Source of the DNA: Streptomyces sp. NBC_01445
GTDB taxonomy: Bacteria; Actinomycetota; Actinomycetes; Streptomycetales; Streptomycetaceae
Reading direction: 5' to 3'
DNA: 64,000 nt
Assembly: GCF_035918235.1 (NCBI RefSeq)
Contig: NZ_CP109485.1
Coordinates: forward strand, 5,208,001-5,272,000
Below are positions 16,380 through 25,092 of the stretch, piece by piece; position 1 is the first letter of the stretch, and each line of letters opens with the position of its first letter. The notes under the pieces were generated by a model. The model was not told where the DNA came from and did not search any database. It worked only from the letters and a program-made list of their open reading frames with translations. The position numbers were made by a program, and so were the translations under genes.

Positions 16380-17197
16380 TGGGGCGCCGTACCGATCTGT
16401 CCTCCCTGCTGTCCCCCGGCGCCGCTGTCCCGGCCGCGGAGCCGTCACAGGGAGGCGCCGAGCCCGTTGCCCGCGACGCCGCGCACCCCGTCACCGTCGC
16501 GCTCGCCGACCTCGCCGAGAACCCCGACAACCCGCGCCACGAGCTGCGCGATCTGGACGGGCTCGCCGAGACGGTGCGCGAGCGCGGGGTGCTCCAGGCG
16601 CTCGGGGTGGTCCCCCGTGCCGTGTTCGTCGCGGCGCACCCGCACCACGAGGAGGCCGTGGGCCGGGCCCCGTACGTCGTCCTGCACGGCCACCGGCGGC
16701 TCGCCGCGGCCCGGATGGCGGGCCTGGACGAGGTGCCCGTGCTGGTGCGCGAGGACGCGTCCCGCACCGACGAGGACGCCCTGATCGAGAACGTCCAGCG
16801 CGACGACCTCACCGAGCTGGAGCAGGCCCAGGCCATCCAGGGCCTCATCAGGAGCTACGGCTACTCGCAGCGCCAGGTCGCCGCCCGCATCGGCAAGACG
16901 CAGGGCTTCGTCTCGCAGCGGCTGTCCCTGATGAAGCTGCGCGAGGACCTCCAGGAGGCGCTGGCCGACGGACGCGTCTCGGTCGAGGACGCCCGCCGCA
17001 TCGCACGCCTCCCCCAGGAGGAGCAGGCGCTCCCCGGCGACACCGGCACGCCCCCGCCGTCCGTGCCGAAGGCCCGGCGTGATTACGGCGTAATCAAGAT
17101 CGACAGCCGGGGCACCCCGGAAGAGGTCGTCGAGTCCCTGCGCCGCCATCTCGCCCCCGCGGCGCTCGACCGGATCCTGGAACTCCTCGCCCGCTGA
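16379..17197 (+). CDS. ParB-family DNA-binding protein
   Basis: This 272-residue protein begins at ATG 16379, overlapping the ParA stop. The N-terminal ParB/sulfiredoxin-like nuclease fold spans about 38-140 (ENPDNPRHELRDLDGLAETV). The CTP-binding box normally GERRxRA reads GHRRLAAARMAG here. The ENVQRDDLTELEQAQA motif follows, and then a helix-turn-helix at about 160-185 (YSQRQVAARIGKTQGFVSQR). The C-terminal dimerisation region ends ALDRILELLAR. Known ParBs bind parS and load with CTP. The altered GERR box may change that cycle. No matching parS-like palindrome was seen in the flanking 150 bp. Confidence 0.87.
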   Translation: MGRRTDLSSLLSPGAAVPAAEPSQGGAEPVARDAAHPVTVALADLAENPDNPRHELRDLDGLAETVRERGVLQALGVVPRAVFVAAHPHHEEAVGRAPYVVLHGHRRLAAARMAGLDEVPVLVREDASRTDEDALIENVQRDDLTELEQAQAIQGLIRSYGYSQRQVAARIGKTQGFVSQRLSLMKLREDLQEALADGRVSVEDARRIARLPQEEQALPGDTGTPPPSVPKARRDYGVIKIDSRGTPEEVVESLRRHLAPAALDRILELLAR

Positions 17198-17298
17198 GCG
17201 CACCCGCGACAGGCGCTCGCGCTCGGGCGGGGAGCCGGCCTGCGGGGGGATTCCTCTACCGTTGCCGGAGAATGCGTCACGGAGAGCAGTCATCGCAC

Positions 17299-19008
17299 AT
17301 GTCCACTGGACCGGTTCCCACCCTCGACCCCGGCGTCGCGGTGCCCGCGGAGGCCGTCACGCCGCTGATGCGCGGCATCGACGTGCTGCGGCGGCTCACC
17401 GACGCCGGCGGCACGCTGAGCCTCAGCGAGCTCGCGCGGGCGACCGGCCTCGCCCGGTCCACGGTCGACCGCATCTGCGCGACCCTCGCGCACATGGGGT
17501 GCCTGCGCCTCGACGGGCGTGACGCCACGCTGGCGCCGCCGCTGATGGCCGTGGGCAACGCCTGTCTGGGCGCTCTGCGGGTACCCGCGCTGCTCGGGCC
17601 GCGCGCCGAGCGGCTCGCGGACGAGCTGGACGAGTCGGTGTCCCTCGCGGTCCCGGACGGGGACGGGATCCGCTTCATCCACCAGGCGACGCGGCGTCGC
17701 GCCATGTCGCTGAGCTTCCGCATCGGCGACCTGCTGCCCGCTGAACGCACCGCGCCGGGACCGCTGTTCGCGGGCGCGTGGGACGAGGACATGTGGGCGC
17801 GGTGGCGGGCCCGGCGGGCCGCGGATCCCGAGGACCGCGGGTTCCCCGCGGTGCCGCCCCGCCAGGAGCCGGAGAAGGAGCGGTTCGAGGAGCGCGTGGC
17901 GCGCGCCGGGGCCGCCGGCTGGGCCCTCGACGACCAGCTCATCGAGCCCGGCCTCGTCGCGCTCGCCGTGCCCGTACGGGGTCCCGGGGACGACATCGCG
18001 TGCGTGGTCAGCGTCGTCAGCCACACCAGCCGCCACACCGCCGCGTCACTGCGCGAGGCGATGCTGGGGCGGCTGCGGGCCGCTGTCACGGAGATGGAGG
18101 AGGCCCTGCGCGAACCGGCGCCGGACGGCCCTGCGCCGGGCCCGGGACCGGACGCTCCCGCGCCGACGGGAGCGCAGGCGAAGGGACCGGACGCCGCCTG
18201 GGCCGCCGAGGCCAAGCAGGGGCTCGGGCGGGACTTCGTCGAGTCGCTGGCGCGCGGGCTCGCCGTGCTCACCGTCTTCGGGGCCGGGCGGGCCGAGCTG
18301 AACCTCACCGAGATCGCCGCGGCGACGGGCCTGGCGCGGGCCACCGCGCGCCGCGCCCTGATCACGCTGGAGTACCTCGGATACGTGGCCTCGCGCGGCC
18401 GAGGCTTCCGGCTCACGCCCCGCGTCCTCGCCCTCGGCTTCCCGCCCCTGTCCCACCTGACGCTGGCCGAGATCGCCACGCCCCACATGCGGGCGCTCTC
18501 CGTCGAGCTGCACGACTCGGTGTCCCTGACCGTGCTCGACGGCGACGACATCCGGTACACGGCGCGCGTCGCGACGAGCCGGGTGATGAGCGTGAACATC
18601 TCGGTCGGGACCCGCTTCCCCGCCTTCGCCACGTCCATGGGCCGGGTCCTGCTCGCGGGTCTGGCCCCGGACGCGCGGGCCGCGTTCCTCGCCCGCGCCG
18701 ACCTGACTCCCCTCACCCCGCGCACCGTCACCGGCGCCGACCGGCTCGGCGCGCTCCTGGACGACGTACAGCGACAGGGGCACGCGCTCGTGGACGGGGA
18801 GCTGGAGGAAGGGCTGCGCTCCGTCGCCGTACCGGTGCGCGACCTCGCCGGGCAGGTCGTCGCCGCGGTGAACGTCGCCACGCACAGCAGCCGCCGCGAC
18901 CTGGCCCGGGTCACGGACGAGGTCCTGCCCGCGCTGCTCGCCACGGCCTCGCACATCGAGGCCGATCTGCACGTCGCCGGGCGGTTCGCCCGTATCCCCG
19001 CGGCTTAG
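17299..19008 (+). CDS. Double-module IclR-family transcriptional regulator
   Basis: The 569-residue product is two IclR proteins in tandem, roughly twice the normal family size. Module 1 has its winged helix at about 22-80 (LSLSELARATGLARSTVDRI) and effector domain to about 270. A Pro/Ala-rich linker follows (about 272-305). Module 2 begins near 313 (ESLARGLAVLTVF..LARATARRALITLEYLGYV) with its own effector domain, resembling the PcaR/PobR type that senses aromatic acids. I take ATG 17299; the frame opens at 17272 with a poorly spaced site. No obvious target gene is adjacent. Confidence 0.82.
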   Translation: MSTGPVPTLDPGVAVPAEAVTPLMRGIDVLRRLTDAGGTLSLSELARATGLARSTVDRICATLAHMGCLRLDGRDATLAPPLMAVGNACLGALRVPALLGPRAERLADELDESVSLAVPDGDGIRFIHQATRRRAMSLSFRIGDLLPAERTAPGPLFAGAWDEDMWARWRARRAADPEDRGFPAVPPRQEPEKERFEERVARAGAAGWALDDQLIEPGLVALAVPVRGPGDDIACVVSVVSHTSRHTAASLREAMLGRLRAAVTEMEEALREPAPDGPAPGPGPDAPAPTGAQAKGPDAAWAAEAKQGLGRDFVESLARGLAVLTVFGAGRAELNLTEIAAATGLARATARRALITLEYLGYVASRGRGFRLTPRVLALGFPPLSHLTLAEIATPHMRALSVELHDSVSLTVLDGDDIRYTARVATSRVMSVNISVGTRFPAFATSMGRVLLAGLAPDARAAFLARADLTPLTPRTVTGADRLGALLDDVQRQGHALVDGELEEGLRSVAVPVRDLAGQVVAAVNVATHSSRRDLARVTDEVLPALLATASHIEADLHVAGRFARIPAA

Positions 19009-19094
19009 AGCGGCACGGAACCGTCCGCAATGTTGCGGATCGGAAGGCGACGGAGGTCAATGGAAGGCGGGGGGAAAGGCAGAAAGGAGCCGTC

Positions 19095-19511
19095 ATGGCT
19101 CACGCGGCACCCGTCTCAGGAACCTCCGGCCTGCGCTCCATGGCGGCCGGCTCCAGGCTCCCGATGGCGCTCTCTCTCCTGCTCGGCATCGTCTACGGCT
19201 TCTGGGCCTCGGGCATCCGCCGCGACGCCGTCCCGAGCCTGAGCCCGAGCCCGATCACCACGGGCAACGTCCTGTTCGGCGTCCTCACGGGCGTCATCGT
19301 CGCCGTGGTCACCTTCGGGATCCACCGGGCCTCGTTCCGGCTGCCGCGCGAACTGCGCGCCGTCGCCTGGGCCGCGTGGGCCGGTATCGCGTTCGGCTAT
19401 CTCTACAGCCTGACCGACGCCTCGGTCCTGCGGTCCACGATCATGGCCCTGACGGTCGCCGCCGGTGTGTTCGCGACCATGTTCTACCGCTACTACACCC
19501 ACGAGAACTGA
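19095..19511 (+). CDS. Small membrane protein, 138 aa
   Basis: ATG 19095 has AAAGGAG at good spacing. The product has about four predicted helices (SRLPMALSLLLGIVYGFWAS; ITTGNVLFGVLTGVIVAVVTFGI; AVAWAAWAGIAFGYLYSL; IMALTVAAGVFATMFYRYY) joined by short loops and ends in YTHEN. I do not recognise the family. It follows the IclR gene by 86 bp but has its own ribosome site. Function unknown. Confidence 0.68.
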   Translation: MAHAAPVSGTSGLRSMAAGSRLPMALSLLLGIVYGFWASGIRRDAVPSLSPSPITTGNVLFGVLTGVIVAVVTFGIHRASFRLPRELRAVAWAAWAGIAFGYLYSLTDASVLRSTIMALTVAAGVFATMFYRYYTHEN

Positions 19512-19614
19512 CCGACCTGGAAACACCCGTTCGGTCGAGCCCTCCACCGCAGAAGCCGCCATCTGCCCCGCCCCGGTGGCGCCCCCTGCAGCCCGCCCGT
19601 TGCCTGGGAGGGTG

Positions 19615-20532
19615 ATGCGAAGAGCCCTGTCCGTCGTCCTGCTGGTCCTGGCCTGCCTGCTCGTGCCGCTCGGCACGCTCTCCGTCTGGGCGAAGTACGA
19701 GGTCGGGGACAGTGACCGGTACGTCGCGACGATGGCTCCGCTCGCCTCGGAACCGGCCGTGCGGGGCGCGGTCGCCGACGCCGTCACGAACGCCATCGTG
19801 ACGCAACTCGACGCGGGGCCGATCCAGTCCGCCGTGGACGCGTTCGTGCACGACGCCGTGGAGTCCTTCACCGGCACCGACGCCTTCCAGAAGGCGTGGA
19901 ACACGGCGAACCGGGCCGCGCACGACGCCGTGCAGCAGGCCATCGACGACGGCACCGACGGCCCGGTCACCCTCGACCTCGCGCCCGTCACCGGCCAGGT
20001 CAAGCAGCAGCTCAGGGACGGCGGCGTGCCCTTCGCCGACCGCATCCCCGTCACGCACACCACCATCACCGTGATCAGCTCGCGCGACCTCGACCGGCTG
20101 CGCCAGTCGCTGCGCCTGCTCCAACGGGCGGGCCTGTGGCTCCCGTTCGCCGCGGTCGCCTTCGCCGCCGCGGGCCTCGCGCTCGCCCGGCGCCGGCGCC
20201 CCGCCCTGACCGCGACCGCGCTCGGTGTCGCAGTGGCCGCGGGAGCGCTCCTCGTCGCGCTCGCGACGAGCCGCTCCCTCACCCTCGACAACCTGCCCTC
20301 GGACGTGGACCGCTCCGCGGCGGGCGCGGCCTACGACGCCCTCGGCTCGTCGGTGCGCACCGCGTCCTGGTGGACCGCGGGCGCGGCCCTCGCGGTGGCC
20401 GTCTGCGCCTGGCTGCCGGAGCGCCTGCGCCGCAGGACACCGCCGCGCCCTCCGGCCCCTCCGGTTCCTCCCGAAATGCGGCCCGACGCTTCCGGGGTGA
20501 GCATTCCAGTGACACCGAGGAGGACTGAATGA
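19615..20532 (+). CDS. Membrane protein with large extracytoplasmic domain, 305 aa
   Basis: The start is taken at ATG 19615, close behind GGGAGG; GTG 19612 is equally possible. Residues 5-25 form a signal-anchor helix (ALSVVLLVLACLLVPLGTL). A hydrophilic region with many Asp and Val follows (about 30-175), then helices near 178-200, 203-222 and 250-270, and a Pro-rich cytoplasmic tail. Its stop overlaps the next start (ATGA at 20529), so the two proteins are coupled and probably act together. I do not recognise the family. Confidence 0.68.
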   Translation: MRRALSVVLLVLACLLVPLGTLSVWAKYEVGDSDRYVATMAPLASEPAVRGAVADAVTNAIVTQLDAGPIQSAVDAFVHDAVESFTGTDAFQKAWNTANRAAHDAVQQAIDDGTDGPVTLDLAPVTGQVKQQLRDGGVPFADRIPVTHTTITVISSRDLDRLRQSLRLLQRAGLWLPFAAVAFAAAGLALARRRRPALTATALGVAVAAGALLVALATSRSLTLDNLPSDVDRSAAGAAYDALGSSVRTASWWTAGAALAVAVCAWLPERLRRRTPPRPPAPPVPPEMRPDASGVSIPVTPRRTE

Positions 20533-21029
20533 GCGAGACCCCCACCACCCCGACACCGCCCCCCGGACCCGACGCCGGCCACGGCGTCTGGTCGGACAAG
20601 CACCGCTCCGCCGGGCCCGACCCCACCCGGGGCGACGGCGCGGGCAGCGGCTGGGCGTCAGGCGGCACGGTCTTCGCCGGCGTCCTGATGATGGTCGGCG
20701 GCATCCTGGGCATCCTGAACGGCATCGCGGGCATCGCCAAGGACGACGTGTACGCCCGCATCGGCACCTACACGTACGCCTTCAACCTCACCACGTGGGG
20801 CTGGATCCACCTGATCATCGGCGTCATCGTCGCGGTCACCGGCTTCGGCGTCCTCAAGGGCGCCGGCTGGGCGCGCGGCGTCGGCGTCGCCATCGCCGCG
20901 CTGTACATCATCGCGTACTTCATGTTCCTGCCCTACGAGCCCATCTGGTCGGTCATCGCGATCGCCATCGGCGTCTTCGTCATCTGGGCGCTGGTCAGCG
21001 ACGGTTCGCACGACGCCGCCCGGGCCTGA
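20529..21029 (+). CDS. DUF7144-like four-helix membrane protein
   Basis: The 166-residue product has a Pro/Asp/Gly-rich cytoplasmic N-terminus (1-45) and four helices. The second opens with the characteristic TTWGWIHLIIGVI (about 89-101) and the third with AGWARGVGVAIA. This WGW..WAR pattern is what I know from DUF7144-type membrane proteins of actinobacteria. It is translated through an ATGA overlap from the preceding membrane protein. Function unknown. Confidence 0.75.
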   Translation: MSETPTTPTPPPGPDAGHGVWSDKHRSAGPDPTRGDGAGSGWASGGTVFAGVLMMVGGILGILNGIAGIAKDDVYARIGTYTYAFNLTTWGWIHLIIGVIVAVTGFGVLKGAGWARGVGVAIAALYIIAYFMFLPYEPIWSVIAIAIGVFVIWALVSDGSHDAARA

Positions 21030-21136
21030 AACCGGGCAACCGTTCCCCGCGCCTCCCCGTCTTTGAGGGAGGATTCCGGCATCCGGCGCCGGAGGGTGTC
21101 GGAGCGAGCGGAAGGCGGGCCCGGGCCTTGGAGCAT

Positions 21137-22147
21137 GTGACGCAAGCGCCCGGCCCACCGCCGGTCCTCCCCTACGACGACCGGGACCGCAGGCCGGGCC
21201 GCACCCTGGCCGCCTGGACCGCGGGCCTGCTCCTCGCCGGCGTCAGCGCGGTCATGGGCTGCCGGATCGCGGACGTGGACGGGGTCACCCCCGTCCCGCA
21301 GCTCCTGGCGTTCCTGCCCTGGCTCCTCGCGCCGACGGGCGCCGCACTGCTGCTCACGGCGCTCGCGCGCTGGCGTATCGGCATGGTGTGGGGCGTCGCG
21401 GCGCTCGGCGCCCTCGCCTGGTACATCGAGCCGTACGGCAAGGACGTCGACGCGAGCGGGCCGCCGGTCGCCGATGTGCGGGTCCTCTCCTCGAACGTCC
21501 AGTTCGGGCGCGGCACCGAGTCGCTCGTGGGCGCGGTGCGCCGCGAGCGGCCCGCCCTGGTGTTCGTCGAGGAGTGCGATTACGGGTGCCAGGACACCCT
21601 GCGCCGTGAGCTGCCGCGCGCCGACTTCCCGTACCGGCAGGCCGTGGAGGCGGGAGGCTCGGAGGGGTCGGTCATTCTGAGCCGGTATCCGCTCAAGGCC
21701 GCCGCGGGCGTCCCGGGGACCATGGGCATGCCAGGCGCCGTCGCCGATGTGAAGGGCCACGACGTGCGGCTCCAGCTCGCGCACCCGATGCCGCCGTTGC
21801 CCCGGCAGGTCGACCTGTGGCGCTCCGAGCTGGGCGAGCTGCGCGACTTCGCCGCCGCGGGCCGCTCGCAGCCGACCATCCTGGCCGGGGACTTCAACGC
21901 CACGCAGGACCACGCCGCGTTCCGCCGCATCCTCGACGCGGGCCTGCACGACAGCGCCCGCCTCGCCGGGAAGTCCCGCGCCCCGAGCTGGCCCTCGCGC
22001 GTCCGCCCGCCGCTCGGCACCCAGATCGACCACGTCCTCGTGAGCGAGGACTTCTCCGCGCGCTCCGCCCGCTTCGTCGAGCTGGCCGACACCGACCACC
22101 GCGCCCTCCTGGTCGACCTGACGATGCACCGACCGGCAGCGTCCTGA
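21137..22147 (+). CDS. Endonuclease/exonuclease/phosphatase-family membrane protein
   Basis: I take GTG 21137, giving 336 residues; the open frame extends upstream without coding signs. Three N-terminal helices (about 20-110) are followed by an EEP catalytic domain: SSNVQFGRG near 118, the metal-binding Glu in VFVEECDYG near 140, GDFNATQDHAAF near 253, and the final TDHRALLVDL near 315. These are the metal and phosphate-binding residues of DNase I-like phosphohydrolases, so it may hydrolyse a phosphodiester or phospholipid outside the membrane. The substrate is unknown. Confidence 0.85.
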   Translation: MTQAPGPPPVLPYDDRDRRPGRTLAAWTAGLLLAGVSAVMGCRIADVDGVTPVPQLLAFLPWLLAPTGAALLLTALARWRIGMVWGVAALGALAWYIEPYGKDVDASGPPVADVRVLSSNVQFGRGTESLVGAVRRERPALVFVEECDYGCQDTLRRELPRADFPYRQAVEAGGSEGSVILSRYPLKAAAGVPGTMGMPGAVADVKGHDVRLQLAHPMPPLPRQVDLWRSELGELRDFAAAGRSQPTILAGDFNATQDHAAFRRILDAGLHDSARLAGKSRAPSWPSRVRPPLGTQIDHVLVSEDFSARSARFVELADTDHRALLVDLTMHRPAAS

Positions 22148-22169
22148 GCGCCGGGCCCCGTAGCGTTCA

Positions 22170-24137
22170 ATGGACGGCATGCGCCCAGAGTCCCCGGCCC
22201 GCCATCTCGCACCGCCCGACTGGCTGGTCAGGACCCTGCGTCCGCACCCCGCGCCGATCCCCTGGGCGGCCGTCGCGCGCGCCGGCCTCGCGCTGTCGCT
22301 GCCGCTCGCGATCGGGCTCGCCGCCGGGCAGCCCGCGTACGGGGCGCTCGCCTCGATGGGAGCCCTGTCCGGCGTCATCGGCGACACCGCCGACGCCTAC
22401 CGGATGCGGATCCTCAACATCGCGGTGCCGCAGCTCTTCGGCGCGGTCGGCGTGACGGTCGGTGCACTCGTGTACGGGCACGGCTGGGTCGCCGTCGCCA
22501 CCCTCACGGGCGTGGCGCTGGCCTCCGGGATGATCTCGACGATCGGCGCGGTCGCCTCGGTGTCCGGGCTGCTGCTCCTGCTCAACTGCGTGATCGGCGC
22601 CGGGCTGCCCCTGCCGGGCGAGTGGTGGCTCGCGCCGCTCCTGATGACGGGCGGCGGACTCCTCGTCCTCGCGTTCGCGCTGCTCGCCTGGCCGATGAGG
22701 TCCGGGGTGCCGGAACGCGCCGCCGTCGCCGCCACCTACCGCTCCGTCGCGAACCACCTGGCGTCGGCGGGCGACGCCGCCAACTACGTCGAGACCCGCT
22801 TCGCCGTCACGCAGTCCTTCAACCAGGCCTACGACCTCGTCCTCGCCCGGCGCGCCCTCTCCCACGGCCGCAACCCCGAACTGGTGCGTCTGATCGCCCT
22901 GTTGAACGCGCTCACCCCGATCGCCGAGTCCGCGCCCGCCGCACACCAGCAGGGGGTGCCGCTCCCCGCCGCCGTCCCCGACGCCGTACGACGCCTCGCC
23001 GACGCGGTCGACACCGGCAGCACCGACGCGGGGCCCCTCGACCTGCCCGCACCCGAAGGCCCCGCCGCCCGCGCCGTCGACCACGCCGTGCGGCACGCTG
23101 CCGACCTCGTCACCAGCAAGAACACGGACCCCCACCGCGCCTTCGACACCGACCGCCTCGGCCGGCCCGCCGTCCTGCGCGTGCGCGCCTTCCGCGCCGC
23201 GCGCAACGTCGTGCTGTCCGGCACCTCCTGGCGCTACGGGCTGCGCCTGGCCCTGTGCATCGGCCTCGCCCAGATCCTCGTCTCGACGGTGCCGGTGCCC
23301 CGCTCCTACTGGGTGGCGCTGACCATCACGTTCGTCCTCAAGCCCGACTTCGGCTCGGTGTTCTCGCGGGCCGTCCAGCGCGCGCTCGGCACGGCGGTCG
23401 GGCTCGTACTCGCCACGGTGGTCCTCGCCGAGGTGCCCCGCGGGTGGTGGGACGTGCCCGTGCTGATGGTCCTCGCCGCGCTCATCCCGGCGCTCACCCC
23501 GCGCGGCTACGGCTATCAGACCGCCGCCATCACACCGGCCATCCTGCTGCTGTCCGACACCCTCAACCACCAGGGCATCGGGCTCGTCCTGCCGCGGCTC
23601 CTGGACAGCCTCATGGGCTGCGCGATCGCGCTGGTCGCCGGATATCTGCTGTGGCCCGAGAGCTGGCACACCCGCATCGGCGACCGGCTCGCCGACGCCG
23701 TCGCGGACACCGCGACGTACGTGGAACGCGCGTTCGGGGCGTCCGCGGACCCGGACGTCCCGGCCGCCCGCGCGCGGATGCGCCGCCAGCTCTTCCGCGA
23801 CCTGTCCGTCATCCGCTCCGAGTTCCAGCGCGCCCTGACCGAACCGCCGCCCATCGGCCGCCGCGCCGCCGCCTGGTGGCCGCTCGTCGTCGCCGTGGAA
23901 CGCATCGTGGACGCGACGACCGCGGCGCGGGTCCGGGTCAGGCAGGGGGCGCCGGCGCCGGGGCCCGCCGAGGTGGCGCAGGCCGCGGGGCAACTGCGGG
24001 AGCTGGCACAGGGGCTGCGCGCTTCCGACGTCCTGAAGGGGGTGCGCGCCGACTTCAGCGAGGCGGACCGCGACGGGGTGCTGGAACCCGTACGCCAGGA
24101 GGTCGCCGCCGCCCGCTCCATCGCCTCACCGCACTGA
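22170..24137 (+). CDS. FUSC-family inner-membrane protein (fusaric-acid-resistance-like)
   Basis: The 655-residue protein has two sets of about five to six helices (about 30-175 and 355-505). They are separated by a helical cytoplasmic region and followed by a long helical tail to residue 655. This duplicated plan, with PxxxW-containing loops such as VPVPRSYWVALTITFVLKPDFG near 375, is that of FUSC/YccS-type proteins, thought to form part of aromatic-compound efflux systems. ATG 22170 and ATG 22179 are both possible starts. It lies 22 bp after the EEP gene and could be cotranscribed. Confidence 0.85.
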   Translation: MDGMRPESPARHLAPPDWLVRTLRPHPAPIPWAAVARAGLALSLPLAIGLAAGQPAYGALASMGALSGVIGDTADAYRMRILNIAVPQLFGAVGVTVGALVYGHGWVAVATLTGVALASGMISTIGAVASVSGLLLLLNCVIGAGLPLPGEWWLAPLLMTGGGLLVLAFALLAWPMRSGVPERAAVAATYRSVANHLASAGDAANYVETRFAVTQSFNQAYDLVLARRALSHGRNPELVRLIALLNALTPIAESAPAAHQQGVPLPAAVPDAVRRLADAVDTGSTDAGPLDLPAPEGPAARAVDHAVRHAADLVTSKNTDPHRAFDTDRLGRPAVLRVRAFRAARNVVLSGTSWRYGLRLALCIGLAQILVSTVPVPRSYWVALTITFVLKPDFGSVFSRAVQRALGTAVGLVLATVVLAEVPRGWWDVPVLMVLAALIPALTPRGYGYQTAAITPAILLLSDTLNHQGIGLVLPRLLDSLMGCAIALVAGYLLWPESWHTRIGDRLADAVADTATYVERAFGASADPDVPAARARMRRQLFRDLSVIRSEFQRALTEPPPIGRRAAAWWPLVVAVERIVDATTAARVRVRQGAPAPGPAEVAQAAGQLRELAQGLRASDVLKGVRADFSEADRDGVLEPVRQEVAAARSIASPH

Positions 24138-24152
24138 GAACGGCAGGACGCG

Positions 24153-24188
24153 GATGCGGGCCGCCCCGGGGAGGGGACGGCCCGCATC
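24153..24188. terminator. Bidirectional terminator between FUSC gene and snpA
   Basis: GATGCGGGCCG (24153-24163) pairs with CGGCCCGCATC (24178-24188) in the gap of two convergent genes. Confidence 0.7.
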
Positions 24189-24228
24189 GGTGTGGGGGGT
24201 GAGCTCCGGTTCGTTCAGCCGGTGACGG

Positions 24229-24894
24229 TCAGCCGGTCTTGGCGGACTGCTTCAGCGACTTCATGGCCTTGGCGAAGCCGTTGGCCCACAGCTGGTCGAC
24301 CCGGGCCCTCTCGTTCGCGTCCGGGTTCGGGTTCGTGCAGGACGTGCCCGGGCCGCCGCCCGACATCAGCTCGCTGCACGGCCCCTCGTAGTGGTCGGGG
24401 AGCCCGAGGACGTGACCGGTCTCGTGCGCGGTGACACGGGTGGAGTCGTACTCCTGGTTCTGCGCGTAGTCCAGGAAGACGTAGCCGCTGCCGTGCCCGT
24501 CCGTCGACGCGTACGAGCCGCGCGGGTCGTTGCCCTCGCGGTAGGAGAAGTCGCCGCCGCCCGAGGACGCCTGGAGCTTCACGTTCGACACGGAGGAGTT
24601 CCATATCGACGTGCTGTTGGCTATCTGCTGCGCGAAGGACGGGGCGCCCGACGCGTCGTACGTGACGGTGACCGACGCGGCACCCGGGTGCGCGGCGCGC
24701 TTTTCCGCGACCGACTTCAGGACGGCCTGGAAGAACGCCTTGTTGGCGGCGGCCTCCTCGGCCGAACCCGCGTAGTGGGTGTAGCCGGCGCCGACCGGGG
24801 CCGGGGCGGCGGACGCGGGGGCCGCGGTGGCGAGCGCGCCGGCCGCAAGGGCCATGCCGGCCGCGACCGAGGCGTAGCGCAGGGAGAGCTTCAT
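24229..24894 (-). CDS. snpA: Snapalysin, small secreted neutral metalloprotease (M7)
   Basis: ATG 24894 gives 221 residues: a Sec signal ([23 protein letters not shown], cleaved near 29), a short propeptide, and a compact protease. The zinc motif [11 protein letters not shown] places His157, Glu158, His161 and the unusual third ligand Asp167. The adjacent [12 protein letters not shown] is typical of snapalysin. It digests protein outside the cell. The LysR gene at 25093 is divergent, the arrangement known for snpA/snpR (mprA/mprR) in Streptomyces. Expression is therefore probably activated by that regulator through the shared 198-bp promoter region. Confidence 0.93.
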   Translation of the reverse strand: MKLSLRYASVAAGMALAAGALATAAPASAAPAPVGAGYTHYAGSAEEAAANKAFFQAVLKSVAEKRAAHPGAASVTVTYDASGAPSFAQQIANSTSIWNSSVSNVKLQASSGGGDFSYREGNDPRGSYASTDGHGSGYVFLDYAQNQEYDSTRVTAHETGHVLGLPDHYEGPCSELMSGGGPGTSCTNPNPDANERARVDQLWANGFAKAMKSLKQSAKTG

Positions 24895-24998
24895 GTGGGG
24901 GGCTCCTCCTCGTTCCGTGAGTGGGGGGTTACGTGAACGGTTCGGTACGAGGGAGAGTGTGGAGGCGCCCGGGACCCCTGGGGATGATGGCAATTGGC

Positions 24999-25015
24999 GA
25001 TAGGACGGGGCTATC
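24999..25015. promoter_or_regulatory. Candidate LysR operator (GATAG-N7-CTATC)
   Basis: A perfect inverted repeat GATAGGACGGGGCTATC lies between snpA and its divergent LysR gene. It satisfies the T-N11-A rule for LysR sites exactly and sits about 105 bp upstream of the snpA start, a position suited to activation. Confidence 0.6.
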
Positions 25016-25092
25016 ACCCGCCCAACTCGCCCGTTTCGGTTCGCATTTGGACGTCTGGTGCGACGTCTGTGACCGCCTTACGCTCGATGTTC

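Noticed and set aside
22167..23993. A 608-residue reverse-strand open frame over the FUSC gene
   Set aside because: It has low-complexity Arg/Gly/Asp composition and no motifs, while the forward frame is a full-length membrane protein.
24930..24942. GTTACGTGAAC near the snpA promoter considered as a parS site
   Set aside because: It lacks the CACGTG core and matches the parS consensus poorly.
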